Source: Alteromonas sp. C1M14 (GTDB lineage: Bacteria > Pseudomonadota > Gammaproteobacteria > Enterobacterales > Alteromonadaceae). Taken from it: a DNA stretch of 64,000 bases. The DNA is taken from assembly GCF_018860965.1 (NCBI RefSeq), contig NZ_JAHKQF010000004.1, forward strand, positions 1 through 64,000. Direction: 5' to 3'. The notes below the pieces were generated by a model, which did not search any database, was not told where the DNA came from, and saw only the letters and a list, made by a program, of their open reading frames with translations. The translations under genes and the position numbers were made by a program. Of the stretch, positions 38,668 through 48,722 are shown piece by piece (positions within the stretch are counted from its first letter, which is position 1; every line of letters begins with the position of its first letter).

Positions 38668-38707
38668 TAAAAAAACGGCAGAAAAATCCAAAAGGAAATT
38701 TCTGCCG
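38668..38707 (-). terminator. Rho-independent terminator after the DUF4397 lipoprotein gene
   Basis: A 9-base stem (38676-38684 with 38699-38707) is followed on the minus strand by an eight-base T-run. It lies 50 bases past the stop of the lipoprotein gene. Confidence 0.85.
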
Positions 38708-38756
38708 CTTGTGTCCGAATTAAATTTCGAGGGTATTTTGTAATTAACCTGCTTGG

Positions 38757-40127
38757 TTAAAACAGAACATTGATCTCGTATCCGGTGGCGTTATCCGCAG
38801 GTTCAACGGTAACAATGTAGTTTTCATCTTCTGTGAAACCATATAGGGCGGTTCTATCCAGTAAGATTTGCTCATCGTTGTCGTCTTCATACACGGCGAT
38901 AACTTCATAGTAGTCTGAAGGCAGAACTAATGTGCTGCTCTCTTCAAATTCCATGTTTAGCGTGTAGTAATCTGCAGTATCGATAGTTTCATCGTTACGT
39001 ACTAGATAAAAATCGATGTCATCAAAATCATCAACTAAGTTTACGAAGCTAACGGTTTTGTCGTAAGACTGAGGCAAGTCACTTTCTACAAAGGAGTTTG
39101 CGCTTAATTTATTACCGTTAAGGTCGATCATGATCGCCTTACTTTCACCTTGGTTCAAGGTAACAAGTTTGTTGCTTAACGATTCAATACCGTCTTCTTC
39201 AGTATCAACAGTAACGCGATAGTCGCCGTAGTCAATATCGGTAAAGTCAGACAATTCACCTGCATTTAAAGTGAATACAGTGTCGTCTACGCCGTCTTCA
39301 CCACCAAAGGTAACCGTCACATCGTAATCGGTACTGTTATAAATACGGTACTGAGCATCGGCATCGACATCGGTGATATTAGTTACATAAGAGGAGTTCA
39401 AAATGGCATCTACTGACATTCCATCATTCAAAGCACCACTTAAATCACGTACTGCAAGTACATATTCGATGTCATAATCGAAATCCAATGTTTGAGATTC
39501 GAATAACACTTCTGTTTCACCTGGATTAGTGATGTAGATAGTGTATTCATCAGAATCGAAGTCGTCGCTGTCGTCATCTGGATCCCAGAATTCAAGCTCG
39601 TTTAACTCACCGTAAGTCATAGTGCCTAGGTAGTTTGCAGCTTCAAACGGGTCGCCATCATCGCTCATGTAGAAGTCATATTGACTTTGATCTTCACGCA
39701 CGCTGGTTACGAACAAACGGAAGTGATCGTCTTCGATAGATTCACGCTTAAACTGATATTCAGTCCAATCAGGATCGTCGAAATCGCCACTTAATACGAT
39801 AAGAGTTTTGTAGCCCGTCTTAAGTTTTACGGTCATTTCGTGTAACAACACTTCCTGATCGTCTGAGTCAGTACGGATAAACTCTAAATCCAAATCACCG
39901 TTATCGGTTGAAATCAACGACGTTGAATCACCGAATTGGGCGGAGCCTAGTTCATCGCCATCGTCATCCTGCATGGTAACAGTAGAACCATTAGGAGACG
40001 CATTATAAAACTGTATATAAGCGTATGAATAGTCGGAGTCGCTATCGCTGCCGCAGGCAGTAAGCCCTACAGCTACAGCGAGCACGGCTGCGAATTTCAT
40101 CAGCGACGTAAGTGTTCGAAATACCAT
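38757..40127 (-). CDS. DUF4397-type lipoprotein
   Basis: The 456-residue product has a lipoprotein signal peptide with lipobox LTAC (Cys25) and then a very Asp/Glu-rich chain. The DUF4397 pattern, YIQFYNASPNG...VTM near 37-53, recurs in weaker form near 245-275 (YRIYNST...VTFGG) and 345-370 (VSFVNLVDDFDDIDFYLV), so there are three or more beta-sandwich units. Asp at position +3 or further after Cys gives no clear inner-membrane retention signal, so outer-membrane anchoring is likely. The role is unknown. AAGGAT precedes the start and a strong terminator follows, so it is a single-gene transcript. Confidence 0.82.
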   Translation of the reverse strand: MVFRTLTSLMKFAAVLAVAVGLTACGSDSDSDYSYAYIQFYNASPNGSTVTMQDDDGDELGSAQFGDSTSLISTDNGDLDLEFIRTDSDDQEVLLHEMTVKLKTGYKTLIVLSGDFDDPDWTEYQFKRESIEDDHFRLFVTSVREDQSQYDFYMSDDGDPFEAANYLGTMTYGELNELEFWDPDDDSDDFDSDEYTIYITNPGETEVLFESQTLDFDYDIEYVLAVRDLSGALNDGMSVDAILNSSYVTNITDVDADAQYRIYNSTDYDVTVTFGGEDGVDDTVFTLNAGELSDFTDIDYGDYRVTVDTEEDGIESLSNKLVTLNQGESKAIMIDLNGNKLSANSFVESDLPQSYDKTVSFVNLVDDFDDIDFYLVRNDETIDTADYYTLNMEFEESSTLVLPSDYYEVIAVYEDDNDEQILLDRTALYGFTEDENYIVTVEPADNATGYEINVLF

Positions 40128-40326
40128 AAAAACGTAAATCCTTAACTAAAAGTGGTGTTTGAGCCACGACATTTGCCGAAGCCACATTCTACAGCGAAGC
40201 CGCATTATACAGCATTATCTTACCCTGTTAAGTCTTTACGAAACCTGCGCTAGTTCATAGCTTTACCAAATCTTTACATTCAACATGCTTTGTAAAACTT
40301 GATAACCAACCGGTGCAATTGTCGCC

Positions 40327-40362
40327 AAAAAACAGGGAGCGTTACGTCAATAACGTAAACGC
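40327..40362 (-). terminator. Possible terminator after rlmB
   Basis: An imperfect stem (40339-40348 with 40351-40362, one bulge) is followed on the minus strand, after six bases, by six T residues. Position, 20 bases past the rlmB stop, is right; the spacing from stem to T-run is longer than ideal. Confidence 0.4.
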
Positions 40363-40382
40363 TGACCGTGTAATATAAACGT

Positions 40383-41123
40383 TTATTGCTGACGTTGCCT
40401 GACTATTTCATACAAGCATACGCCTGTAGCCACAGAAACATTTAAAGAAGAGACTGCTCCAGCCATGGGCAGTTTAATAAGTTGATCGCAGTGCTCGCGG
40501 GTTAGTCGCCGCATGCCCTTACCTTCAGCGCCCATCACCAAGGCGGTCGGCCCGGTAAGGCTTACCTCGTAAAGGGTTTGTTTAGCTTCTCCGGCGGTAC
40601 CGGTTACCCAAACCCCTTTATCCTGCATGTGTTTTAACGTACGGGATAAATTTGTAACCTGTATAAAAGGAACAGATTCGGCCGCACCACAAGCCACTTT
40701 TCGCACCGTGGCAGTCAGTCCACCGGCTTTATCTTTAGGCACAACCACCGCATGCACGCCGGCCGCATCAGCGGTACGCAAACAAGCACCAATATTGTGG
40801 GGATCGGTTACGCCATCAAGAACGAGAATGAAGGGTTCTGACTGTTTTTCAAGCACTCGGTCTAAATCGCTCTCGTCCATCACCCGTTGCGGTTTAGCAC
40901 GAGCAACCACACCTTGATGCTGTTCACCATGCACTTTGTCATCCAGAACTTTACGCTGACAAAACTGCACACTAATACCAAAACGACGAGCTTGATTTAC
41001 AATTTGCGTTAAGCGAGCATCATCCCGACCTTTTAACGCAAATATTTCGATAACCCGTTCAGGCTCATTTTCCAGTACTGCCTGCATGGCATGCAGACCA
41101 TATAGCCATTCTTGTTGTGCCAT
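40383..41123 (-). CDS. rlmB: 23S rRNA (guanosine-2'-O)-methyltransferase
   Basis: RlmB methylates G2251 of 23S rRNA in the peptidyl-transferase loop using S-adenosylmethionine. The 246-residue product has an N-terminal substrate-binding domain ([12 protein letters not shown] near 8-19) and a SPOUT knot domain with [19 protein letters not shown] near 101-119, VMGAEGKGM near 196 and [15 protein letters not shown] near 216-230. The start ATG directly follows the rnr stop (TAAATG), so the two are translationally coupled, as in other gammaproteobacteria. Confidence 0.96.
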   Translation of the reverse strand: MAQQEWLYGLHAMQAVLENEPERVIEIFALKGRDDARLTQIVNQARRFGISVQFCQRKVLDDKVHGEQHQGVVARAKPQRVMDESDLDRVLEKQSEPFILVLDGVTDPHNIGACLRTADAAGVHAVVVPKDKAGGLTATVRKVACGAAESVPFIQVTNLSRTLKHMQDKGVWVTGTAGEAKQTLYEVSLTGPTALVMGAEGKGMRRLTREHCDQLIKLPMAGAVSSLNVSVATGVCLYEIVRQRQQ

Positions 41124-43472
41124 TTATTTCTTTTTACCTTTACCCGCACGAGAACGTGGTTTTTTCGGGCCACGCTCTGTTTTATTATTTCCGTCTTGCT
41201 GCTTACCGTTGTTGGCTTTGCGTTTGCTACTGTCTTTACGGCCCCGTTCTTTCTTGCCAGATTTAGCGCGAACCGTGACTTGTTTGCCACCCGGCCCTTT
41301 CAATGTGACACCGTCTAATACCAGATCAATTTTGCGCTCATCAAGGTTAACCGCCGCCACTTTTACTATTAGCGTATCGCCCAAACGGAACTGACGCGCG
41401 CCAGACTCACCAACCAGGGTTTGCTTAACATCGTCATAACGGTAGTAATCATCGTCTAATGAGGTAATGTGAACTAAGCCATCAATATGGTATTCGGTAA
41501 TACGTACAAACAAACCAAAGTTAGTTACCGAACTCACCACGCCTTCAAAACTTGACCCCACATGGTCTTGCATAAACTCGCACTTAAGCCAATCTGCCAC
41601 ATCTCGGGTAGCATCGTCAGCTCGGCGTTCGGTGGTGGAACACTGCTCGCCAAGTTGGTCGATTTCTTCATCGGTATAGGCTTTAGCACCGTGCACTTTT
41701 TGTTTTTGCTTTTTCAAGATGGCTTTGATCGCCCGGTGTACTACCAAATCAGGATAGCGACGAATCGGCGATGTAAAATGGGCGTAAGCATCCAGTGCCA
41801 GGCCAAAATGGCCCACATTGTCGCCGCCATACACTGCCTGCTTCATTGAACGCAATAACATGGTTTGAATGAGTTCTTGATCTGGCCTTGCTTTGGTTTT
41901 ACTTACCACATCGGTAAAATCTGCTGGCCTCGCCTCTTCGGTAATGCGATGAGGAATGCCAATTTCGCTTAAATAGGAAATAAAGGCCGTTAGCCTGTCG
42001 GCATCCGGTTTATCATGCACCCGGTAAAGCGCAGGCATCGAATGCTTTTCAAGAAATTGCGCTGCACTGACGTTTGCCATGATCATGCATTCTTCGATCA
42101 TCTTGTGGGCATCATTGCGCACCACAGGCACAATGTTTTCTATTTTACGCTGGGCGTTAAATACAAATTTGCTTTCCTGTGTTTCAAATTCTATGGCGCC
42201 GCGCTGGGAACGAGACTTTTTAAGTGCCCGATATAAATCGTGCAAATTACGTAAATGAGGAACCTGATCGCTATAGCGCTGATTCAGGGTTTTGTCCCCT
42301 TGCAAGATCTGCCAAACTTTAGTGTATGTCAGTCTGGCATGAGAGTTCATTACCGCTTCATAAAACTGAAAGTTGTCTAATTTACCCTGCTCTGTGATGG
42401 TCATTTCACACACCATACACAGGCGGTCTACTTCTGGGTTTAAAGAACACAACCCGTTAGACAGGACTTCCGGCAACATGGGGATCACTTGCTCTGGAAA
42501 ATAAACCGAGTTCCCCCGGTTTTGCGCTTCTTTATCTAACGCCGTGCCTAATTTCACATACGTGCTTACATCGGCGATGGCCACCCAAAGTTGCCAGCCG
42601 CCATTATCAAGAGGCTCACAAAATACGGCATCGTCAAAATCTCGGGCATCTTCACCATCGATGGTCACTAAAGGCAGTTGGCGCAGATCAACCCGGCCGG
42701 TTTTACTGTCTTCAGGTACTTCACTGCCAAACTTGGTAACGTAACGCTCAACCGCTTTGGGCCAAACGTGAGGAATATCGTAGGTGCGTAGCGCCATTTC
42801 GATTTCCATTCCAGGTGCCATGTGCTCACCGAGAATTTCGATAATCTTACCTACTGGACTGACCCGACGACGGGGACGCTGGGTGATTTCCACCACCACA
42901 ACCTGGCCCATTCTGGCCCCTTTCGTGGCCTCAGCTGGAATAATAATTTCGTGTTGTAGACGGCTATCGTCAGGCACCACTACAGCCATGCCGTTTTCAA
43001 TAAAATACCGGCCAACAATGGGCTCGCTGCGGGGTTCAATAACCTGATTGATAAATGCTTCACGTCGGCCTCGACGATCAGTCCCACTTTCTCGGGCTTC
43101 CACAATATCGTCGTGCATAAACAGGTTCATCTGACCGGCAGTGATGTAAAGATCGCCACTGTTATCTTCTGGACGCAAAAAGCCAAAGCCATCTCGGTGT
43201 CCAATCACCCTGCCGCGGATCAGTTCATCGCGGTTTTGCAGCGCATATTTCTTCTGCTTATTAAATTGGATTTGGCCTTGTCTTTCCATGGCGCGAAGGC
43301 GTCTTTGAATGCCGATGCGGCTTTCTTCATCGGTTGCATTTACTAACGAGCAAATTTCTAGAAAGGACAAGGGTTTTTCTTGTTCTTTCATAACAGACAT
43401 TAAAAATTCCCGGCTGGCTACCGGCTTGTCGTATTTTTCTTTTTCTCGTTGAAAATGGGGATCGTCGCTCAT
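41124..43472 (-). CDS. rnr: Ribonuclease R
   Basis: RNase R is a processive 3'-to-5' exoribonuclease that degrades structured RNA. The 782-residue product has a helix-turn-helix start, two cold-shock domains (GFGFLRPEDN near 96), the RNB catalytic domain with DGEDARDFDDAVF near 271-283 holding the metal-binding Asp cluster, an S1 domain near 640-725 (FEGVVSSVTNFGLFVRI), and a long Lys/Arg-rich tail that can unwind RNA. It lies upstream of rlmB. A TATACT -10 (43503-43508) stands 30 bases before the start. Confidence 0.97.
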   Translation of the reverse strand: MSDDPHFQREKEKYDKPVASREFLMSVMKEQEKPLSFLEICSLVNATDEESRIGIQRRLRAMERQGQIQFNKQKKYALQNRDELIRGRVIGHRDGFGFLRPEDNSGDLYITAGQMNLFMHDDIVEARESGTDRRGRREAFINQVIEPRSEPIVGRYFIENGMAVVVPDDSRLQHEIIIPAEATKGARMGQVVVVEITQRPRRRVSPVGKIIEILGEHMAPGMEIEMALRTYDIPHVWPKAVERYVTKFGSEVPEDSKTGRVDLRQLPLVTIDGEDARDFDDAVFCEPLDNGGWQLWVAIADVSTYVKLGTALDKEAQNRGNSVYFPEQVIPMLPEVLSNGLCSLNPEVDRLCMVCEMTITEQGKLDNFQFYEAVMNSHARLTYTKVWQILQGDKTLNQRYSDQVPHLRNLHDLYRALKKSRSQRGAIEFETQESKFVFNAQRKIENIVPVVRNDAHKMIEECMIMANVSAAQFLEKHSMPALYRVHDKPDADRLTAFISYLSEIGIPHRITEEARPADFTDVVSKTKARPDQELIQTMLLRSMKQAVYGGDNVGHFGLALDAYAHFTSPIRRYPDLVVHRAIKAILKKQKQKVHGAKAYTDEEIDQLGEQCSTTERRADDATRDVADWLKCEFMQDHVGSSFEGVVSSVTNFGLFVRITEYHIDGLVHITSLDDDYYRYDDVKQTLVGESGARQFRLGDTLIVKVAAVNLDERKIDLVLDGVTLKGPGGKQVTVRAKSGKKERGRKDSSKRKANNGKQQDGNNKTERGPKKPRSRAGKGKKK

Positions 43473-43576
43473 GTACTCTCTTTTTTAACTTAATTTGGCC
43501 TTAGTATAACAGTTATCTGGTGAAAACATCGCCTTGTTCGACGGTTATCATTTTGTTGTCACAGCAATTTTGTCAC

Positions 43577-43597
43577 AAAACACAGTCATGTGTGAAA
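43577..43597 (-). terminator. Weak terminator after motX
   Basis: A five-base stem (43580-43584 with 43589-43593) is followed on the minus strand by TTTTG. It lies 30 bases past the motX stop. The stem is short and AT-rich, so the call is tentative. Confidence 0.3.
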
Positions 43598-43625
43598 TTT
43601 GGCAGGAGATATTTGCAGGTAACCG

Positions 43626-44255
43626 TTAGCTATCCATGGGTCTACGCGCGTTACGCACCGCTTTAGGATGCATCAGTTTTTCTAGCTGGCCAAGATAAGA
43701 TGCTATTTGTTGGTGGGTAGCTTTATCGTCTGTGACCGCATTGTACAACCAACGATAAGCATCTTCGTAATCGTATGGACTCCCGTAGCCATCAACGAAT
43801 AATTGCGCCAGTTCTAACTGAGCCTTCAAAAAACCCATGGCAGCGGCCTCACGTAAATAAAACACCGCTCGTTGTTTATCTTGTTGAACTAACGTGCCTT
43901 TAGCGTAATAACGTCCCATTTGCTCTAAGGCCGCGGGTAAGCCTTGCTCTGAGGCATCACGCATAAAACTAACGCCTCGCTTAGGATCGGCTTCCACACA
44001 CACACCCCAGGCTAGCATATCGCCCCACAAAAACTGGTACGCCGGCTCTTTAAGCACTTCGGCATGAGCTTCTATATCCTGTACTAGCTGACAGCGATCG
44101 GTGACGACCCGATTTAGGTGGGTGTTTTTATTGATCATAGAAATCAATTGGTCTTGGGTATACAACTGTACGGCTTTTATTTCCTCAGACAAGGCAGATG
44201 CAGACACAAGCATGCACAAGGTAGCAGTCAAAATAGAGGAAATATGTTTTATCAT
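43626..44255 (-). CDS. motX: MotX-type sodium flagellar motor protein with Sel1 repeats
   Basis: MotX forms the T-ring of sodium-driven polar flagella with MotY and recruits the PomAB stator in the periplasm. The 209-residue product has a signal peptide (1-23, ending ASALS) and three or four Sel1-like repeats at about 70-180 (YQFLWGDMLAWG, ALEQMGRYYAKGT, AQLELAQLFVDGYGS). Its length equals Vibrio MotX, and motX lies beside rnr in Vibrio too, which supports the call over a generic Sel1 protein. A conserved Cys pair (about 55 and 87) fits the family. Confidence 0.8.
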   Translation of the reverse strand: MIKHISSILTATLCMLVSASALSEEIKAVQLYTQDQLISMINKNTHLNRVVTDRCQLVQDIEAHAEVLKEPAYQFLWGDMLAWGVCVEADPKRGVSFMRDASEQGLPAALEQMGRYYAKGTLVQQDKQRAVFYLREAAAMGFLKAQLELAQLFVDGYGSPYDYEDAYRWLYNAVTDDKATHQQIASYLGQLEKLMHPKAVRNARRPMDS

Positions 44256-44405
44256 CGTCGCAACCTGCCACAGGAAAAAGAATTAAAAGCACGAGCAACA
44301 ACGACGTCGTTACATTGCTGCACCCACTTCATCAGTATCGACCAAATGACAGAATTCTTAAACCCGATATAACTGTTTTTGCGTAAACTACAGGGAATGA
44401 CCGAT

Positions 44406-44651
44406 TTAATTAAGCTTCATTGATAGAGCCACCTGCAAGGTACGGGCGTGTTCAGCCAAATCAATGCCGAGGTCGGTAAGGTAACCACCATCGGGCTGGG
44501 TAATAATGCCTTTGGCGTATAAGCGCCCTGCTGCGTGAACCACAGTCTGGCTGGCATCATTGTGAATTTTTAACCCTTGCATAAGACTTGATGCGGGGAA
44601 ACGAAGAAGAAGATTTAACTCGTCGACCATATTCTGATCTACTAACACCAT
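44406..44651 (-). CDS. TIGR02647-type small conserved protein
   Basis: From the ATG at 44651, after AGGAGAG, the product has 81 residues; a GTG one codon earlier is possible. ELNLLLRFPASSLMQGLKIH near 10-29 and LYAKGIITQPDGGYLTDLG near 44-62 fit the TIGR02647 family of short gammaproteobacterial proteins, whose role is unknown. The pattern suggests a helical, winged-helix-like fold. It is a single gene between motX and ubiD, with no strong terminator seen. Confidence 0.75.
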   Translation of the reverse strand: MVLVDQNMVDELNLLLRFPASSLMQGLKIHNDASQTVVHAAGRLYAKGIITQPDGGYLTDLGIDLAEHARTLQVALSMKLN

Positions 44652-44915
44652 CACGCTCTCCTAATTATAAGTATTTTCGTAAGCGCGGTGAGAAAACTCA
44701 GGCAATCACAGCAACCTACTTCAACGCTATAACACTACCATTTTACTGCGCTGTCTACCTTAATTTAGACCATACCGCCAATTATGTGCCAGTTAGGGGG
44801 CAATTCATAAAGCATGACGAATTTTTCATACTGCCTTTTTGGGAGTGAACAGTGCCCCCTTTACAATGATATACTGCTCACCATTACAGGATGACGAGCG
44901 GTTTAAGCAGCAACC

Positions 44916-46385
44916 ATGAAATATAAAGACCTGCGGGATTTTATTAACCAACTGGAAGCAAAGGGTGAATTAAAACGTATCACCCAAGCAATAGACACCA
45001 ACCTAGAAATGACCGAAATTGCCGATCGCACCTTGCGCGCAAAGGGCCCAGCACTGTTATTTGAAAACCCAAAAGGTTCTGATATTCCGGTACTGGCGAA
45101 TTTATTTGGCACTCCGGAACGGGTTGCCATGGGCATGGGGCAAACGTCGGTGGCTGCTTTACGCGAAGTGGGCACCTTATTGGCCTACTTAAAAGAGCCT
45201 GAACCCCCAAAAGGTTTAAAAGACTTGTGGGAAAAACTGCCGGTGTTTAAGCAAGTCTTGAACATGCCAGCCAAGGAAGTGAAAAAAGCACCCTGCCAGG
45301 AAGTCGTAATTTCCGGCGACGATGTGGATTTATCCATGTTACCGGTGCAGCGTTGCTGGCCGGGCGATGCTGCCCCATTGATCACTTGGGGGTTAACCAT
45401 CACCAAGGGCCCCCACAAAAAGCGTCAAAACCTGGGTATTTATCGCCAGCAAGTTATCGGTAAAAATAAAGTCATAATGCGTTGGTTGTCTCACCGTGGC
45501 GGCGCGTTGGATTTTAGAGAGTGGTGTCAAACCCATCCCGGCGAACCGTATCCGGTATCGGTAGCCCTCGGCGCCGATCCAGCAACCATACTCGGGGCTG
45601 TTACCCCAGTGCCAGATACCCTGTCGGAATACGCCTTTGCCGGTTTACTCCGAGGCAGTAAAACCGAAGTGGTTAAATCGGTAAGTAATCAACTGCAGGT
45701 ACCGGCCAGTGCAGAAATTGTGCTTGAAGGTTACATTGCGCAGGAAGAAACCGCCCCCGAAGGGCCTTATGGTGACCACACCGGTTATTATAATGAAGTA
45801 GATGAATTCCCTGTGTTTACCGTGACTCATATTACCCACCGTAAACAACCTATCTATCATTCTACCTACACTGGCCGCCCACCGGATGAACCGGCCATAC
45901 TCGGTGTGGCGCTCAATGAGGTTTTTGTTCCTATTTTACAAAAGCAGTTCCCCGAGATTGTAGATTTTTACCTGCCCCCAGAAGGCTGTTCTTACCGGAT
46001 GGCTGTGGTCACCATGAAAAAACAATATCCGGGCCACGCCAAACGGGTGATGATGGGCGTGTGGTCGTTCCTGCGACAATTTATGTATACCAAATTTGTG
46101 ATCGTTTGTGACGATGATGTGGATGCTCGCAATTGGGAAGATGTTATTTGGGCCATTACCACCCGAATGGATCCGGCCAGAGATACGGTGTTAATTGAAA
46201 ACACCCCCATTGATTATCTCGACTTTGCGTCGCCGGTGTCCGGATTAGGTTCTAAAATGGGTATGGATGCCACCAATAAAATGCCCGGAGAAACCGACCG
46301 GGAATGGGGCACACCAATTGTGATGGATGAGCAGGTGAAACAGCGTGTGGATGACATCTGGGATGAACTTGGTATCATGAAGTAA
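44916..46385 (+). CDS. ubiD: 3-octaprenyl-4-hydroxybenzoate decarboxylase
   Basis: UbiD removes the carboxyl group from the prenylated hydroxybenzoate in ubiquinone synthesis, using prenylated FMN made by UbiX. The 489-residue product has normal length and family blocks [14 protein letters not shown] near 189-202, [15 protein letters not shown] near 277-291 with the active-site Glu, and [17 protein letters not shown] near 402-418. The ribosome binding site is weak. A nested hairpin with T-run follows. fre is the next gene, as in many Vibrio and Alteromonas relatives. Confidence 0.96.
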   Translation: MKYKDLRDFINQLEAKGELKRITQAIDTNLEMTEIADRTLRAKGPALLFENPKGSDIPVLANLFGTPERVAMGMGQTSVAALREVGTLLAYLKEPEPPKGLKDLWEKLPVFKQVLNMPAKEVKKAPCQEVVISGDDVDLSMLPVQRCWPGDAAPLITWGLTITKGPHKKRQNLGIYRQQVIGKNKVIMRWLSHRGGALDFREWCQTHPGEPYPVSVALGADPATILGAVTPVPDTLSEYAFAGLLRGSKTEVVKSVSNQLQVPASAEIVLEGYIAQEETAPEGPYGDHTGYYNEVDEFPVFTVTHITHRKQPIYHSTYTGRPPDEPAILGVALNEVFVPILQKQFPEIVDFYLPPEGCSYRMAVVTMKKQYPGHAKRVMMGVWSFLRQFMYTKFVIVCDDDVDARNWEDVIWAITTRMDPARDTVLIENTPIDYLDFASPVSGLGSKMGMDATNKMPGETDREWGTPIVMDEQVKQRVDDIWDELGIMK

Positions 46386-46403
46386 CTTGCATATGCATCT
46401 TGC

Positions 46404-46433
46404 GCCGAATTGCAGAGATTCTGCTTTTTCGGC
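46404..46433 (+). terminator. Terminator between ubiD and fre
   Basis: An inner stem GCAGA/TCTGC (46412-46416 with 46420-46424) is followed by five T residues, and an outer pair GCCGAA/TTCGGC (46404-46409 with 46428-46433) encloses both. The signal is moderate. Confidence 0.5.
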
Positions 46434-46476
46434 CCATGTGTATTTTGGGCTTCTTTTTTTAACCAATTGAGTAAAT

Positions 46477-47172
46477 ATGTCGGAATTTGAATGTAAGGTT
46501 GCGTCGATTACGCCGTTAACCGATGTGGTATACAAGGTAGAACTTACCCCAGCACAACCCGTAGACTTCAAAGCAGGTCAGTACATCATGGTGCATATGG
46601 GTGAAAAGGATCAACGCCCTTTTTCGATTGCTAACCCGGCATATGACAATGGCCGTATTGAATTGCATATCGGCGCAGACGAAAATAATGCCTACGCAAC
46701 AGAAGTGCTTGATAAAATGCGGCGCGAAGGGGTGATTACCCTAAGCGGTGGTCATGGAGAAGCCAGCTTACACGCTGATGGCACGCCAATCATATTAATT
46801 GCTGGCGGCACCGGCTTTTCTTACACCTGGTCCATTCTACAACAGGTATTAAACGACGCCCCTGAAACGCCAGTTTCCTTATACTGGGGGGGACGTCACG
46901 AAAAAGATCTGTATTTAGCCCAAGAACTCAATGCTCTGGCTAGCCAATACCCTACCTTTACCTTTGCCCCTGTGGTGGAATTTCCCGAGCAAGATTGGCA
47001 AGGAAAAACAGGTTATGTGCACAAAGCAGTTATGACTGATTTTCCAGATTTATCGAACACACAAGTTTATATTGCTGGTCGTTTTGAAATGGCGAAAATC
47101 GCCCGCGATGATTTTACCCCGTTAGGCTTGCAAGCAGACAAGCTGTTTGGTGACGCTTACGCATTCATATAA
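46477..47172 (+). CDS. fre: NAD(P)H-flavin reductase
   Basis: Fre reduces free flavins with NAD(P)H and supplies reduced flavin to other enzymes. The 231-residue product shows the flavin-binding RPFSIAN near 47-53 and the pyridine-nucleotide-binding LIAGGTGFSYTWSILQ near 106-121, then YWGGRHEKDLYL near 133. Length equals Escherichia Fre (233). It sits 91 bases after ubiD, an arrangement that led to the early idea of a link to ubiquinone synthesis. Confidence 0.92.
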   Translation: MSEFECKVASITPLTDVVYKVELTPAQPVDFKAGQYIMVHMGEKDQRPFSIANPAYDNGRIELHIGADENNAYATEVLDKMRREGVITLSGGHGEASLHADGTPIILIAGGTGFSYTWSILQQVLNDAPETPVSLYWGGRHEKDLYLAQELNALASQYPTFTFAPVVEFPEQDWQGKTGYVHKAVMTDFPDLSNTQVYIAGRFEMAKIARDDFTPLGLQADKLFGDAYAFI

Positions 47173-47224
47173 AGCCACGCACAATATACGTGGCAACCTA
47201 TAACAAGAGTAAAAAGGAGAGTTT

Positions 47225-48589
47225 ATGTTGCCACGCACACTTGTTGCTGCAACCTTGCTAATGTCCACCACAACATTCGCTGCCCCCACATTCCATGATG
47301 ATGCTCGCTTGCACGATATTGCAGGGGCGATTTCCGCCGAACGCATAGAAAGCGATATTACCACGCTGGTGAATTTTGGTACCCGACACACCCTGTCTGA
47401 AACCCAATCTGACACCCGAGGCATCGGAGCGGCAAGGCGCTGGATAAAAGCCGAATTTGAAAAAATATCGGCAGATTGTGGCGGTTGCTTAGAAGTGATC
47501 ACCGTTAGCGATACCATTAGCGGCCAAAAACGCATTCCTGATCCGGTTGAAGTTGTGAATGTTATCGCCATTCAACGGGGCACCACCGATCCGAACCGAT
47601 ACGTGATCATGTCTGGCGACATCGACTCTCGGGTTTCTGATGTGATGGACTATACCTCTGACAGTCCAGGCGCTAACGACAATGCAACAGGGGTGGCTGG
47701 AGCTATAGAAGCCGCCCGAGTGCTTAGCCAATATTCCTTTAATGGCACCATTGTTTATGCCGCCTTATCCGGCGAAGAACAGGGGCTATTTGGTGGCAAG
47801 ATTTTAGCCGCCAAAGCGCAAAAAGATGGATGGCGTATTAAAGCCGTATTAAATAACGACATGATTGGCAATATCGAAGGTGTAAATGGGGTTATCGATA
47901 ACAGTACAGCGCGCTTGTTTGCCGAAGGCACACGGGTAACAGAAACTGCAGCAGAAGCCCGTACCCGCCGTTTTACCGGCGGTGAAGTTGATTCTCCAAG
48001 TCGTAACCTCGCTCGATATATTGATCGTATTGCCGACCAGTACATTGAGAACCTCGATACCATGGTGATCTACCGCTTGGATCGGTATGGCCGTGGCGGC
48101 CATCACCGCCCATTCAACGACCTCGGTTACCCTGGGATCCGTATAATGGAAACCAACGAAAATTACACCCGCCAACATCAAGACTTACGTACAGAAGATG
48201 GCATTAAGTACGGAGACACACTCGATGGGGTAAATTTTGATTACACGGCAAAGCTAACCAGCCTTAATGCGGTAAGCCTAGCTGCCATGTCTTGGGCACC
48301 CACACCACCTGCTGATGTGTCCATAAAAGGAGCCGTGCAGCCTTCCACCACACTTAGCTGGAAAGGCGCTGATACCGCACAAAACCCCCAACTCGCTGGT
48401 TATAAAATATATTGGCGCTATACCGATGCCCCCCAATGGCAATTTAGCCGGTACGTGGGCAATGTCACCGAAGCCACCTTAGAAAATGTGGTTATCGATA
48501 ACTACTTTTTTGGAGTAGCAAGCGTAAGTAAATCCGGTATTGAAAGCCCCGTGGTTTTCCCAGGGGCCGCCGGTAGTTTTGGCGACTAA
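47225..48589 (+). CDS. Exported M28-family peptidase-like protein with C-terminal Fn3-like domain
   Basis: The 454-residue product has a signal peptide (1-19, cleavage after TFA). Residues about 35-345 resemble M28 zinc aminopeptidases: SPGANDNATGVAG near 142-154, LSGEEQGLFGG near 179-189 and LNNDMIGN near 209-216. The first ligand motif, usually GH-x-DS, reads GDIDS (near 131-135), so His is replaced by Asp. Residues about 360-445 look like a fibronectin-III-type sandwich. It is likely periplasmic or secreted and may cleave peptides if Asp can hold the metal. AAGGAG precedes the ATG. Confidence 0.85.
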   Translation: MLPRTLVAATLLMSTTTFAAPTFHDDARLHDIAGAISAERIESDITTLVNFGTRHTLSETQSDTRGIGAARRWIKAEFEKISADCGGCLEVITVSDTISGQKRIPDPVEVVNVIAIQRGTTDPNRYVIMSGDIDSRVSDVMDYTSDSPGANDNATGVAGAIEAARVLSQYSFNGTIVYAALSGEEQGLFGGKILAAKAQKDGWRIKAVLNNDMIGNIEGVNGVIDNSTARLFAEGTRVTETAAEARTRRFTGGEVDSPSRNLARYIDRIADQYIENLDTMVIYRLDRYGRGGHHRPFNDLGYPGIRIMETNENYTRQHQDLRTEDGIKYGDTLDGVNFDYTAKLTSLNAVSLAAMSWAPTPPADVSIKGAVQPSTTLSWKGADTAQNPQLAGYKIYWRYTDAPQWQFSRYVGNVTEATLENVVIDNYFFGVASVSKSGIESPVVFPGAAGSFGD

Positions 48590-48618
48590 CGCTTATCGAC
48601 ACACGGTAAACCTTATAA

Positions 48619-48645
48619 GCGCGACAACTTGTCGCGCTTTTTTTC
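48619..48645 (+). terminator. Rho-independent terminator after the M28 peptidase gene
   Basis: A GC-rich stem (48619-48626 with 48630-48637) and seven T residues lie 30 bases past the stop. Confidence 0.88.
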
Positions 48646-48722
48646 ATTTATTACAGGTTTACCCTACACTTTCATAACAATTACCTATACCGTGGTTCCC
48701 TGAACTACTTAGGAAATATTAG

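Noticed and set aside
47122-47571. 149-codon minus-strand frame
   Set aside because: Antisense to the end of fre and the signal-peptide region of the M28 peptidase; shadow frame.
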